Of a stretch of 64,000 nt of DNA, positions 23,490 through 35,945 are shown in pieces. The notes below the pieces were generated by a model that ran no database searches, was not told where the DNA came from, and saw only the letters and a program-made list of their open reading frames with translations. The translations under genes were made by a program, and so were the position numbers. Position 1 is the first letter of the stretch. Every line of letters starts with the position of its first letter. This stretch comes from Agaricus subrufescens (Eukaryota > Basidiomycota > Agaricomycetes > Agaricales > Agaricaceae), in assembly GCA_029945375.1 (NCBI GenBank), contig CM057057.1:4774001-4838000 (forward strand), written 5' to 3'.

Positions 23490-26400
23490 ATGTCGCCATC
23501 CTCGGACCAGAACGATGAATTCCAGCATCAAATAGCCATAAAACTTTCTCGTGCACTGAACCTCATCAACCCCAATGACCTGCTGGCGGAGCGAGTCATC
23601 GATATTGCCAAGACAAACACCATCGACGGGTTTACAAAAGGTGTGTCGAACACTTTAACTTGGGTCATTAAGCAAGCTAGTGAACCCTTCTCGTGTGTAG
23701 CCGCAAAATCTTTTGGCAAGTTCAAGGATCCTTTTTTGACTGAATTGCACGCAGAAATATTGTCGCACGAATCGCAGGTGACAAATGGTGTAACCCCTCA
23801 GCCAATCCAAGGTATAACTATCACGGAAAGTGATGTCCTGGAACCACCGCCAGTCCGCCAAGGTGGTCTTCAACGTCTGGATACTGTATGTTTTATATTA
23901 ATAACTTGATGCGTATTGTCTTTATTCAAATTTCTCTAGCGACACACGTTTAAAAGACCAGCTCGACCCATTGAACCACCTACACCTCGAACTTCAATCC
24001 TTGGGTTAGATAAATTGGCTATAGAGAAGAGAGCACAGGCACAAGAAAATGGCAATGAGAACGGTCGTAAGAGGCCCCGAATAGAGAGAGATGACGACCC
24101 AGTTTTCAAAGGTGAATATCACTCAAACTTGTATTGGTGTCTTGCTAACAATAAGTACATAGTACCATCGTTACCCGCGTCTAGATCTACTGCGCGCAAA
24201 CGAGGTGAAGAAACGCCCTCCAATCCGGGTGGTATATCTGAAATAGCGAGGAGGCGTCTGGAGGAGCACAGGAAGAACAAGGAGAGACAGAGAGGTGGGT
24301 TTTTTCTCCCTTATCTGACAAATGTAACTAACGATTGTGTAGAGGGTATAACTGCAGCCAACGAACCGCGTAGAGATGGTCCCAAGGGTCTCGGTGATTT
24401 TCAACGACGTTCGAATCGAGATAGAGACAGAGGTCGGGGAGGTAGAGGAAATGAACAGAGTCGGCAGGGAATGGCTTGGGATGCAACACCACAGTCTGTT
24501 CGTGAAGCACCCAGTATGCGTGTACCCGATGTAGGCTGGGACACCACTCCTCGTGATGCTCAAGGGCGGGACGGGTCTGGATGGGGCGCGGCGAGGGATA
24601 GAAGATGGGATGCACCAACTCCTCGTGCAAGCAGGGGTGGTAGTCCAGAAGGTGATAATTTTGGTTTAGATTTCAAGGAATGGGAAGAGGAGCAAATAAG
24701 GTTGGATCGAGACTGGTACACAGGTGTAGAGGACAGTGGTCTTGCCGGAGATGAGGAACATAACCCGCTCGCCCAGTACGAAGACTTAAGCCTCATTAAA
24801 CAGGCGGAGATTGCAACAAAACAAACGGTTTGTTCTTTCATTAGTACGCTGTAGCTCATGCTAATTCATTTCATATCAGAAAAAAATTTCAGCGAGACAA
24901 GCGCAATACGTGAGTTGCATCAACAGTTATTTAACTTGAACGTGCACTTACTCGAAATTAGAATGCCGATAATGACCTATGGGAAGCCAATCGTATGGTA
25001 ACTTCGGGTGTTGCAACTCGAAAGGCCGTCGATTTAGACTTTGAAGACGAGTCTGAATCAACTGTCCATGTGATGACGCACGACCTCAAGCCACCTTTCC
25101 TTGATGGCCGTACGGTGTATACAAAACAGCTTGACCCCATAAACCCTATTCGAGATCCTACTAGCGACATGGCCATCTTTTCAAAAAAGGGTAGTGCATT
25201 AGTCAAGGAGAAGCGCGAGCAAGCGGAGCGTGCTAAGGCTGCAGCTAAATTAGCGGCCCTTGGAGGAACTTCATTGGGTAATATCATGGGGGTTAAAGAC
25301 GAGGAAGCCGAGGCTGAAGGTGTGTCCTCCTCTAATCTCGTTCTATTCCTTGTCAGATTGGACATTCACATAGCTTCTTTTTTGCCTTGGTCACAGCTGA
25401 AGCAGAAAGGAAGGCTCAAGAAGCGAAGGCCGGCGGGGAAAAGGAGAACTACAAGGGTGATTCTAAGTTTGCTGAGCATCTAAAGGCTTCTACTGGTGTT
25501 AGTGCATTTGCGAGATCAAGAACTTTGAAAGAGCAGAGGGAATACCTACCCGCGTTTGCCTGCCGCGAAGAACTCATGAAGGTGATCCGGGAAAACCAAG
25601 GTATGTTTCAGTGACGATTGGTTATCACATACCGCTTACCACTTGTCGCTAGTTGTTATTGTCGTTGGTGAAACTGGTTCTGGAAAAACAACGCAGTTGG
25701 CACAATTCTTACATGAAGATGGTTATTGTACCCATGGCATTGTTGGTTGTACACAACCTCGTCGTGTTGCTGCGATGTCAGTCGCAAAGCGTGTCAGCGA
25801 GGAAATGGAGGTGCATAGTGTCTTTGTTTGCGGCTTCTTCGGGATGCTGACTTTGTTGCAGTGTAAGCTGGGGTCGACCGTTGGTTATGCTATTCGTTTC
25901 GAGGATTGCACGTCAGCCGAGACAAAAATCAAGTGTAGGTGTTCGCGTTGTAATGGTCGCAGGACCTCGCTAAACAACGCTTAGATATGACGGATGGTGT
26001 ATTGCTTCGAGAATCACTAAACGAGGGTGATCTGGACCGTTACAGTGTCATTATTCTAGATGAAGCACACGAACGGTCTCTCAGTACTGATGTGCTGATG
26101 GGTTTACTCAGGAAAAGTACGTGCTTGTACTTTTTAGACGAAACGTGTATTGATTTGCTATCTCTGACAGTTCTATCTCGTAGGAGAGACCTCAAGCTTA
26201 TTGTGACATCTGCAACTATGAACTCTGAGAAGGTAATTTCGTCCGTTGGTAATCCACCGATTATGTTGACCATCTTTCTCTAGTTCTCATCCTTCTATGG
26301 TAACGCTCCCTGCTACACAATACCTGGACGGACATTCCCTGTCGAAATTTTCCATGCCAAGTCACCTTGTGAAGACTACGTCGACAGCGCTGTTAAACAA

Positions 26401-28354
26401 GTCCTTCAAATTCACTTATCGTTACCACCAGGGGATATATTGGTGTTTATGACTGGCCAGGAGGATATTGAAATCACTTGTCAAGTTGTCGAAGGTGAGA
26501 GAAACCTGTAACACAATTCTTCGACAGTCCGCTAAGTCTCGACCGCAGAGCGTTTGGCACAGTTGGACGAGCCATCACCTCTCGCAGTCCTACCTATATA
26601 CTCGCAGATGCCAGCAGATCTCCAGGCTCGTATTTTCGAGCCGACTGCTGATGGGCGGCGGAAAGTAATCGTTGCGACCAACATCGCCGAAACCTCATTG
26701 ACTGGTACGGCTTCTATGAAATGCCTAGTTTCAGACGGACTGACAGCTCCTGTTTAGTGGATGGTATTCTTTTTGTGGTGGATGCTGGCTACTCTAAATT
26801 GAAGGTGTATAACCCCAAAGTTGGTATGGACGCACTTCAGATTACTCCCATCAGCCAGGCAAATGCTGGTCAACGAACTGGCCGTGCAGGACGCACAGGT
26901 AGTGGGTAAGTATTCATGTTTACCTAGTTGTATTGCTTGCTGACATCGTGCAGTTTCTGCTACCGCCTCTATACCGAAATGGCCTACCGAAATGAGATGT
27001 TCGAGAACACAATACCAGAGATTCAACGAACGAACTTGGCTAATACAGTGTTGCTCTTGAAATCTCTTGGTGTCAAGAACTTACTTGAATTTGATTTCAT
27101 GGATCCCCCACCACAAGCAAACATCCTGAATTCTATGTACCAACTCTGGGTCCTCGGTGCTCTTGACAATGTTGGAGATTTGACGCCTATTGGGAGGAAA
27201 ATGTCCGAGTTTCCGATGGAGCCATCGATGGCGAAGATGCTCATCTCGTCGGTGGATTATAAGTGTTCATCCGAGATGTTGACTATTGTCTCGATGCTTT
27301 CGGTTCCTAGTGTCTTCTACAGACCGAAGGAGCGGATGGAGGAGGCTGATGCTGCGCGAGAGAAATTTAACGTACCTGAGAGCGATCATCTAACGCTTTT
27401 GAACGTTTTCAACCAGTGGAAGGGTCATGGGTATGTATACAGTTATATGGCTTGTAATGATGCTCGCGCTCATCACATCTTGAAGTTATCGCGACGACTG
27501 GGCTATGAGGCATTTCTTGCATCCCAAGTTGCTCCGAAAATCCCGAGAAGTACGAGCACAGCTTGAAGATATCATGAAGTTCCAGAAGCTGGATATCATT
27601 TCTGCCGGGACTGACTTTGACGTGATACGGTATGTAATAAATGTTCATGGTGCTATTTATGTATCTGATTGCGTTGGCAGAAAAGCGATTACTACAGGCT
27701 ATTTCCACCAAGCTGCGAGAGTAAAGGGAATTGGGGAGTTTGTTAATATTCGGTCGGGTCTCCCTACGCACCTACATCCAACGAGTGCGCTGTACGGGCT
27801 TGGATGTAAGAGTTTACTCGTCAAAGATCATCATGCCAACCAAGATCATGACTGATATGTTATTCCCACAGATACGCCTTCGTATGTCATTTATCACGAG
27901 CTTATCTTGACGTCGAAGGAATACATGACGCAAGTCACCGCGATTGATCCATATTGGCTTGGTGAGTCCTGTTTTAGGCTTGTATTTGAAGCAGGTTATA
28001 CTAATGTATTTGGTGCAGCCGAGCTCGGTTCTGTATTCTACTCGGTCAAAGAGAAGAATTTCGATGAGAGGGGGAACCGACGGCAGGCAGACCGTGAGTT
28101 TTCTAAGCGGTACGAAATAGAAGCAGAGATGGCTCGTCAGCGAGAAGAGTATGTCTCTCTTGTTCATTAGTATTGAGTTTCGGGCTGATTGTCCACCGTG
28201 TAGGACCGCAAAGCGTGCAGAAGAACAAGAACAGACTGCAAAGTCTGCTAGTGGGAGTAGCTCGCGGATTATTGTACCAGGAACTCCGCGACATACAGGC
28301 ATAGGAGCTGGTGCGCGTGTCAATGCGACGCCAAGACGGAGGGTGGGGATTTAG
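23490..28354 (+). CDS. PRP16: Pre-mRNA-splicing DEAH-box ATPase Prp16 (DHX38)
   Basis: Spliceosomal ATPase that remodels the complex after the first catalytic step and proofreads 5' splice-site cleavage. Roughly 1,200 residues spread over many small exons. The N-terminal third is charged and Arg/Gly-rich, with the conserved [14 protein letters not shown] and [15 protein letters not shown] stretches of Prp16. The helicase core shows [10 protein letters not shown] (Walker A), [17 protein letters not shown] (Ia), DEAH in [15 protein letters not shown] (III), [19 protein letters not shown] (V) and QRTGRAGR (VI). The winged-helix and ratchet domains ([34 protein letters not shown]) and OB fold follow, ending in the basic tail TPRRRVGI. 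The whole core is in frame once introns are removed. The nearest Met start is at 23490; 23459 is an alternative. The next gene begins 90 bp downstream on the same strand. Confidence 0.95.
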
Positions 28355-28444
28355 TTGATACATCTTTGTTGGGGTGGGAGAGTAGTGCAGTAGCCGCGTT
28401 GTTATGTAACATAGCACAGTATCCTTTTTGTCACTCACTATGAG

Positions 28445-30560
28445 ATGGCTACCACGTTCTCTCTAACGCAAGGTGGTCCAGCTGGACCGACCTCCTTCAG
28501 ACTCCAACATTCGTCCCCGCTCGACACCCTCGTCCGCAAAAGCTCGGCAAAGCGGAGTCAGGGACAAAGACCATCAACTTCAAGCTCACAACAGTATCCT
28601 GCCCATGTTCTCGACGAATATATCGATCCAGAGGTCGAGAAAGGCGATGACCCATACGATGGCTACAGCCAGGAGGTCAAGATACCGTCTCCTCAATACC
28701 TTTCAGAACAGCCACAATCTCCGATATCCCCACTCTTACATGGTCGTTTTGCACGTAGTTCGATCACTACTGCCTCCCTCAACGGATCGTATGCAGATGC
28801 CAGGACGTCTATAGATTCAAGAAGTGCATATCAAGGGTCGGAATATCCGTACCTCGATGCTGAAAGTGTTTATTCACAAAACGACCCTGCCATTCGGGAT
28901 TCCTGGCGTTCTGGCATCAGCTCCGACACAACTCGACCTTATGACCCCAACCTTCCTCCTAATAACTCGATATTGGGACAGGGTCTGCGACCCCCCACTG
29001 CGCCTTCTCAAACAGTATCAGGTTCTATGACTACGATGCCGACCGTTGTTGTCTCATCTGCCGATGCGGACTCGGCCCAATCAGCACAGCAGAGCACTGC
29101 CGATAGCAGCCAGCGGGCTGGAAGGATGCCTGTAGTGCGGCCAATTACATCGAATTTTTCCAGACCAATGCGGTCATCCTTGGCACAAACCGGTGCATTA
29201 ACGCCGCAGCAGGTTGCGGCGCCACCCCCACTGCCACCCGACTCAGAAGAACAAAAGCGACGAGTTCTGGAACGAAATGCTAATCGCACCCCCTCACGCT
29301 CACCTTCTCGGTCACCGCAGAATCAACAAATGAAGTTTGCAGTCCACTCCAAGTCACCTCTCAACCCGTACCTCAACGCTGTCGAAACACCCTCATCTCC
29401 AAATTCACTACCGAATCCGTTTCCAGCTTCACCAACACGCAACCACCAACCTGCCCCCAAACCTCCTAATCAATCCCATTCACCTTCACAGAGCTATGAC
29501 CCCACGCGTCTTGGTACTCCTCCCAGTTTATCGCCCGGCTATCGAGCATCTCCACGTTCTCCACAGTCACAACATATGCAGACTGCAAGTGGCTCGAACA
29601 CTCAATCACATCTAACGCCTGTTGCCCTTCCTAGGCTTCCGCCTGAGAGGAGCGACTCTCCCGCTAGTCTGTACTCCGCCTATTCCTATTACAATTTCGA
29701 AAGTGCTATATCCTCTCCTTCCGGTAGTGAGTTTTCCAGCCCGAGGACATCCCAGATGCAACAATCCGCGTCACTACAGCAGCCGAGCCAGATGATGCGT
29801 TCCCAACATTCGAAGTCCCCTAGTGGGAAGCAACCCCCTTCGCCCTCACCCCCAGAATCACAAACGCCTCACGATTTCCTGTCCCTAGGGATTCAAAACC
29901 ATGAGGCAAACCGCTTGAAAGAGTCAGCTATGTATTTTGAGAAGAGTGCCAAGGAGGGTGGTGGTTGTGGCGTCGGCATGCTCATGTGGGGCCTCACGTT
30001 AAGGCATGGTTGGGGATGTGAAAAGAATGAGAAAGTTGGGTTCAAGTGGCTTAGGAAAGCTGCTGAACATGCCGTTGTTGACCTAGAGAGCGCAAGAAAG
30101 GGGCAGAGTGCTGATACTGGACCTGTGCAGGTAAGCGATCGTCCTTTTGTTTCGCCCGAGTGCTGCAGCTCACCAAAATTAGAATGAACTTGTCTTGGCT
30201 ATATATGAAGTCGGACAATGTTTTTTCCACGGATGGGGCGTTGGTAAAGACCAGAAGATGGCTGTTGTAGGTGTCTTGTCCTATATATTTTTTAATTTAG
30301 CTCAATTCTTTTTTAGAGCTATTACCTGGTTGCAGCTCGTCTGGGGGATGCGGACGCCCAGAATGATCTTGCGTTTTGTCTGGCCAACGGCAAAGGATGC
30401 AAGAAGGATCGGAAGGAGGCTGCAAGATGGTATCGTGCTGCCGTACGTACCACCGTTTACCCCCTCTCCTTACGCATTATGCTCAGTCCTGTTTGATTAG
30501 GTTGCACAAGGCGCAAGTGATGTGGGTCTTGCATGGATCTATAAAGAAAAGTTCATGTGA
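28445..30560 (+). CDS. SEL1-repeat protein (Nif1/Dsf2-like)
   Basis: The first two thirds are disordered, rich in Ser, Pro and Gln, with many SP sites (SRSPSRSPQNQ). Tetratricopeptide-like SEL1 repeats begin near residue 475 at HDFLSLGIQNHEANRLKES. At least three repeats can be seen: YFEKSAKEGGGCGVGMLMWG; then after an intron LAIYEVGQCFFHGWGVGKDQ; then DLAFCLANGKGCKKDRKEAA. The last exon reads VAQGASDVGLAWIYKEKFM and stops at 30560. SEL1 repeats are protein-binding solenoids. In fungi this layout, a disordered N-terminus with C-terminal SEL1 repeats, is shared by Nif1 of fission yeast and Dsf2 of budding yeast, linked to cell-cycle and cell-shape control. Assignment to that group is inference. 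The start is the first ATG after Prp16, only 90 bp away. Confidence 0.8.
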
Positions 30561-31013
30561 TCTGACCGTTCGTTTGTGTCCATTGTTTTTCAACTGGAGT
30601 TTTTTTTCATTTGCACCCCCCTTATACCTCGTACGCGGAAAACACATTACATTCTCATGTTCAGTAACATAAGTTCAGCTTTACACGACAGTTTTTCGAA
30701 TACATAGATACATACCCACTACAATGCATCGTCGTCGGCTATGAACTTTGGACGTCACTTCTATAGTGGGATTTAAAAAAAAAATTTGCGGGATTGTCTC
30801 GGTCAGCAGCGTGTTGAGAAGGGGACATTAGGTAGGTTCAGATTATTTGAGCGATGTATCACTGCACTGCGCTCCTGAAAGTTTGGAGTGTTCGATCAAT
30901 CTTTCGAAAAAAATGATACAAAGAATAGTTAGAAATACATATACAGATAGATAGTTATATTAGTGTGTACGAAAGTCCCATTAGTCTGTCTGCGGATGCT
31001 CATCTCATCATCT
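30561..31013. other. Spacer between convergent genes
   Basis: The 3' flanks of the SEL1 gene and of the F-box gene meet here. AT-rich with A runs; no exon or repeat recognised. Confidence 0.5.
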
Positions 31014-33536
31014 TCATCGTCGTACCTGAAGACGGCGTATCCATTTCTGGTTTTCGTTATTCACGATATCGACTTTATACAGATCTTGTAGTCGTTCTGC
31101 CCAAGCCACCCAATGATTCTTTTTGATTTCGTGTCTGTACCGCATAAGCGAAGGGGTAACAGGAAAAAAAAAGAGGAAGAGAGAGAGAGAGACCAATGAT
31201 TAGCTCTTGTTCTCTTAGGAGGAGATTTCAGAAGGACGTACTCAGTGACAGGCCAGGCACAACGATCCACACGTATCTCACTCAACGAATTAAAATTCGA
31301 CAGATCAAGTCCACCGAGGTACTTAAACTTTTCCTTTTCTGCACCTCGAAGAACATCACAGGTCTTTATGTGAATCACTCGTAGCGGGTGTTGTTCATTG
31401 TTGCTGTAAAAAAATTCCGCTACGCCGTACTAATAATTTAAAAAAAAAAAATAGATCAGAATTTTGAAAAAGAGAGAGAGGGGGGGGAGGGGAAAGTGTT
31501 TTGAGAGTGACGTACCCCTGGTTTTTCATTTGGGACGATGAATTGTTCGAGGCCCGAGCAAATATCGAATACGCTGACTCCAGGAAGGAACGGTAATTCC
31601 AACGTATGGAGCTTTGATCCATGTTTTCGTAAAAAAGTAATAGCCCCATCACATCTATCCAGGACCTGAAAATGGGCGCATCTGATCTTCGGAAGACTAA
31701 AACAAATCTCGTCAACACTACAATCAAAAAAAAAACGGGTGGGCAAAAAGGCAACGCACTTTAAACAACTCAAAAACGACAAAAAAGTGTTGTTGATAGA
31801 GTTACAAGTGATCGTATCAAGATTCGGCAAAGCATCCTTCACCACCACAGCCGGATCAAACTCAAATCTCGCCGGAGACGAAAAATCCAACCACCTCAAC
31901 GCCCCAAACGCGTAAAACAAATCCGGCGATTTAGCCTGCGAAGGTCTATGCAACTGTATAGCCAGATCAATCAGTTTCGGACCCGCTTTTTGGGCCAGGA
32001 CGGTGAGGGAAGACCAGTCGAGGACGTCGGTGGTGGTTGTGGGGTAGCTGATGTAGCCTAGACGGTTGGCGACGATGCGACGGAGGTTGGGTGTGTAGGA
32101 GAAGAATTTGGTGAGATTTTGACCTAGTTCGGCTGAGTGGCTTAGGTCGTAGACTATTAGTGCCTTGACTTGTTTGCCGATTTTTGATTTGCTGCGTGAG
32201 AAGACGGTGTTTAGTGATTGGACTTCTCTGTTCTTTGATATAACGATGGATCGATAGTAAAGAGGTAAAGCCAGTTTCTATTTTTATAAAAAAACATAGG
32301 TCTCTTTTGAGTTGTTTGAAGAAAAATAGTGGTGGTGGAAGGGAGACGCACATGAATTTTTTTGCAGATGAATATGAGTTTTCGGCGAGATATCGACATG
32401 AACTCTGGTTTGATGTATCGAGGAAAACGACATGGGTCGAGTTGTTCGATTTCGTGGATACCCATGGCGTAGAAGAGGATGTTGGACCAGATATTATCTG
32501 GTAAATCTGTTATCCAGTTCCTCTTTACCAACGTAGTCGATGTTGAAGAGGAGACAGATAAGCTTGTATCATTCGGATTTTTAACGTCTTCGCTAAGGAG
32601 AGGTGTAAGACCTTTATATATATACAACAAGAGAGAAGAAAAAAACTTACTCGAGCCAATGTAAAAGTTTCCCCAGTTTTGGATTATTCTGAATAGCAAA
32701 AGTCACAGAAGCATGCATACTCTTCCGATTCCCCCTAATAACAATCCGTTTCAAACTCTTCGACTGACTCAACCTCCCCATCCAATCATAATAATATGAT
32801 TGAGTTCCAAGCGATACAACCTCAATCGTCTCACTTTGACATATAGCCTCTACGAAATTTGGGAAATTGGAATCCCAACCTGCACACCAAGGCAAAGTTA
32901 TCATAGTCTTTTTTGTTATGAGAAAAAAGGGAAAAGAAAACAAGTTAGTCTTGCTTGCGAACCACTCACTCGCCCCCGCCAGTCGAGAAAACACCCAAAA
33001 CTCACCAATTTCTCCCATTTCGCAATATGCTCCTTCAAAGCCTCCACAAACTGATCCCTCTTCTGATTCGTCAACCTCCTCCTACTATACTTCCCAGGCA
33101 AATCATAAATAATAAGTCTGTGAGGCTTAATCCACCCAAACGCATTACAAATCCCCGAAACAACATCCCCCGAATAAACCTCCAAAGACAGACAGAGATC
33201 CGTCAAGTTGGGCGAGTTCTTAATTATAAGCGACAATGAACCACAATAGCCACTCTCGATGCGGAGTTTCTTGATAAACGTGCCGAGAATGGGGGTGTTG
33301 TGTATCGAACTCTCAAGCGCCTGGATCTGCGCTTTGGATCGGAGGACGACGACAGAGTAGAGTAGGGGAGTGGCGACGCGGAGCCAGTCTTTACACACGA
33401 GGAGAAACCCCGAGGTTGTGGGGGTGTAGTTGGAGAAGGGGGAGCGGCCGTTGGAACAGGCAAAGGACTCGTCGGGGACTTGGAGGGCGGGAGCGAGGAT
33501 CTCCTTGAGGAGCTCGTCGGGGAGAAAGGAATACAT
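31014..33536 (-). CDS. Protein with two successive F-box/LRR-like modules
   Basis: F-box proteins recruit substrates to SCF ubiquitin ligases through Skp1. The first module starts at 33536: MYSFLPDELLKEILAPAL, then FLLVCKDWLRVATPLLYSVV and LRSKAQIQAL, followed by leucine-rich repeat-like segments. A second copy of the same pattern follows: ITDLPDNIWSNILFYAMG, FICKKIH spliced to KLALPLYYRSIV, then SKNREVQSL and more leucine-rich segments (LPNLDTITCNSI, HTLELPFLPG) to the stop at 31014. The linking intron (32593-32650) joins WLD to EDVKNPNDTS in frame. If it is retained, an in-frame TAA follows HWLE at once. I see no ATG before the second F-box, so one fused gene is favoured over two. Several exon borders after 32 kb are approximate. 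Confidence 0.7.
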
Positions 33537-33688
33537 TGAATGCGGGGAGGAGGATCGGTGTTGCTTATGTACGCGGCGGCTTTGATCCCATCATCGTCGG
33601 TCGCCACGACGCGCTACTGACTCGATTATACACTATGCTATTATATACAGCGACGAATAAAAATATACGTGGATAGACGCAAATGGGT

Positions 33689-35791
33689 TCACCTCTGACT
33701 CCGTCGCCGTGAGGTCCGAGTCATATTCTGACGTGCACTCTCGAACCGCTCGCGGATCCGAGAGTACCCTTCACGGTCAACACGGTGAACATAATATGAA
33801 CCACCGTTGTTTCCCCATGACACGCTACCCGAGTGATATTGCCGTTCGGTAACCTCAAAGATGGCGCTGATATCATCGACCTTGATGTCAAGGCACACGT
33901 CAACGCGGGTCGTAATAGAAGACAGCCACACTTACGTTGCGTTCGGTCATGCGAGCGTTAAGCGAACTCACAAATGGCGCCAGGGAAATCACGATGGCGC
34001 CCTCCTTGAGATCTAGAAATTTCGGTTTGAGTGCTTCGTTCACTGAGATAGGGGCGTCAGAACAACATTTCCAAATGCAGAATAAACAGCCTCACAGCTC
34101 TCTTCAAAGACCTTGTTGTCCACAAGAACCACGTCCGCCTTGGACATGAGCTCGTCCACCCGTTTGCTCTTGAGCATATCGCCTTCCTCGAGCTCGATTT
34201 TGCCAATGTCGATACCCCACATCCTCGCTCGTATTCTGATTTGCTCTGCCATGTCTCGTGCCACGCGTGCCGGCTGGGGCATGAGTTCAATTCCATAAGC
34301 AGTGCACCCAGTTTGCAAGGCTGCCTGGACCACCACATTGGCAACACCACTCCCGAGGTCCAAGAACAAGGAATCTTCTCGCAACTGTGTCAATCGGATG
34401 ATCTCATGTGATAGAGCGGGCATGAGCTCTCCGTAGACGGTGCTCGAAAATGCTTCGTACTTCTTTAATGTTTTAACATTAGGACCGACCGCACGCTGGT
34501 AATTTTCATCAATCACGCGCATGAGCACCGGCTTGGGAAGGCCAGGTTCTGTCCACGATTCGACAACGTTCATAAGAGGATTTGGAGGCGGAGGATCAAA
34601 CGGGTCGGTTGATATGGGGTATTTGATGCTGCGAAGTTTTGCATTGATCGCGTCTAGCGCACGGAGGAAGAAGGGGCCGTCTTGCGTATTGATGGCGCGC
34701 CGGAGAGCACGGAGTAATGGGACGTGGGTCGAGTCGTCTAGTATGGCAAATGGATCGATGGGGAACTCCTCTAGACTGGACGTTGACGCCCGCGAATGAG
34801 GGGGAGACGGAGAGGGGGAGGGAGATGAGGGGGGCGAGTCAACGTCGGTAAACGATTCATGTGGAAGGGGTCCAAACAGAGCCTGCTGCGGAGGTGTTAA
34901 ATAAACTTGGGGGCGGTTGCTGTGAGCAGTGGAGCGAGAGTACAAGGACTATAGATTGCCTTACATTCAACAATGGTCATAAGAGACTTTTCTAAATCCA
35001 TGATGGGGTTATAGTGGTCTTTGTCTTTGGGCGCAAGGAGAATAAACCTGTGACGCGGTTGAATGTCGAGCGAGAGAGGTGCTTGATGTGTGGCAACACT
35101 AACCTCTCTTTTGCACCGGTATTGGGGTATTCAAGTTCAGCGACGGGGTAGTTGTCGGGATCAGCCTCGAAAGACTTGTCATTAGGGTCGGCAGGGTTCC
35201 TAAAGTCTGACCTAGGTAAGTAAAGAGGAGCACAAAAAAAAAGGCAGTTTGCATACAAGGTTTATAAGATTTTATTAGGCGCCTCACAATTGTTTCCGAG
35301 CTGAGAAAGGTATCTTGTGGTGGATGACCGTCCTGGTCTATTCGCCACCTGCGCTGAAAGTGAGGAGCATCCGAGTCGAGGCCGTTGAAGAGAGACGCGG
35401 AACGGGATCTGTCGCTGCGGTATATGGGCTCTGGAGAGGGGGTGAGGCGGCTCTGGCGACTGTGAGCGCGCGAGGGGGCACGGGAAGAGGCGGTGAGGGA
35501 CGAGTTGCGCTTTCTGGGCTTCTTCTTCTGGGTAGCACGTGGACGCTTGGGTTCCAAGGGGCTGGGAGGGGCTGGATCTTCGCGTTTCCGCTTCTTTTTT
35601 GCAGGGGAGGGTGGTTCTGAGAGGGGCGAGGAAAAGGGCGGTGACGAGGCGGGTCGGATGACGGGGTCGGAGTGGACGGGGGGGTCGGAGGCGGGGAGCG
35701 GGATGCGGCGCCGGGTCTTGACGATGACGGCGGAGGTGGAGGGCGGGAGGGGGGAGGAGAAGAAGCTGAAGTCGGTCGAGGAGGAGAGCAT
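33689..35791 (-). CDS. DOT1: Dot1-type histone H3K79 methyltransferase
   Basis: Non-SET enzyme that methylates lysine 79 of histone H3 in the nucleosome core. ATG at 35791 opens a Ser/Pro-rich, Lys-rich N-terminus with a basic patch (AKKKRKRED, QKKKPRKRN), which in yeast Dot1 aids nucleosome binding. The conserved part includes PVLMRVIDENYQRAVGP, YEAFSSTVYGELMPAL and the AdoMet-binding DLGSGVANVVVQAALQTG, then GIELMPQPARVA. After an intron with acceptor CTCAG come LNEALKPKFLDLKEGA and GSVSWGNNGGSYYVH, matching the end of the Dot1 catalytic core. The loop that usually reads VNNFAF is VDNKVF here, so the first Asn is Asp. The C-terminus is a short Arg/Ser tail at 33689. The gene is divergent from the FAD oxidoreductase with 154 bp between starts. 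Confidence 0.9.
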
Positions 35792-35945
35792 TGGAGATTA
35801 AAAACGAAAAGAGATGATGACCATTTATGTCCGGTTTACGTCTGTTGACCGGCACCCTGGACTACAAACACGCCACAATGTATTGTTCCTACTTCTAGTT
35901 GGGGTCAGGGGGGAGGGAAGACGAACCCGCCATTGTAACTACCAG
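35792..35945. promoter_or_regulatory. Shared divergent promoter, DOT1 and FAD oxidoreductase
   Basis: Only 154 bp lie between the two assigned start codons, which face away from each other. Both promoters must overlap here or extend into the 5' exons. An open frame runs through it on the plus strand in frame with the oxidoreductase, so a longer N-terminus cannot be excluded. Confidence 0.55.
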
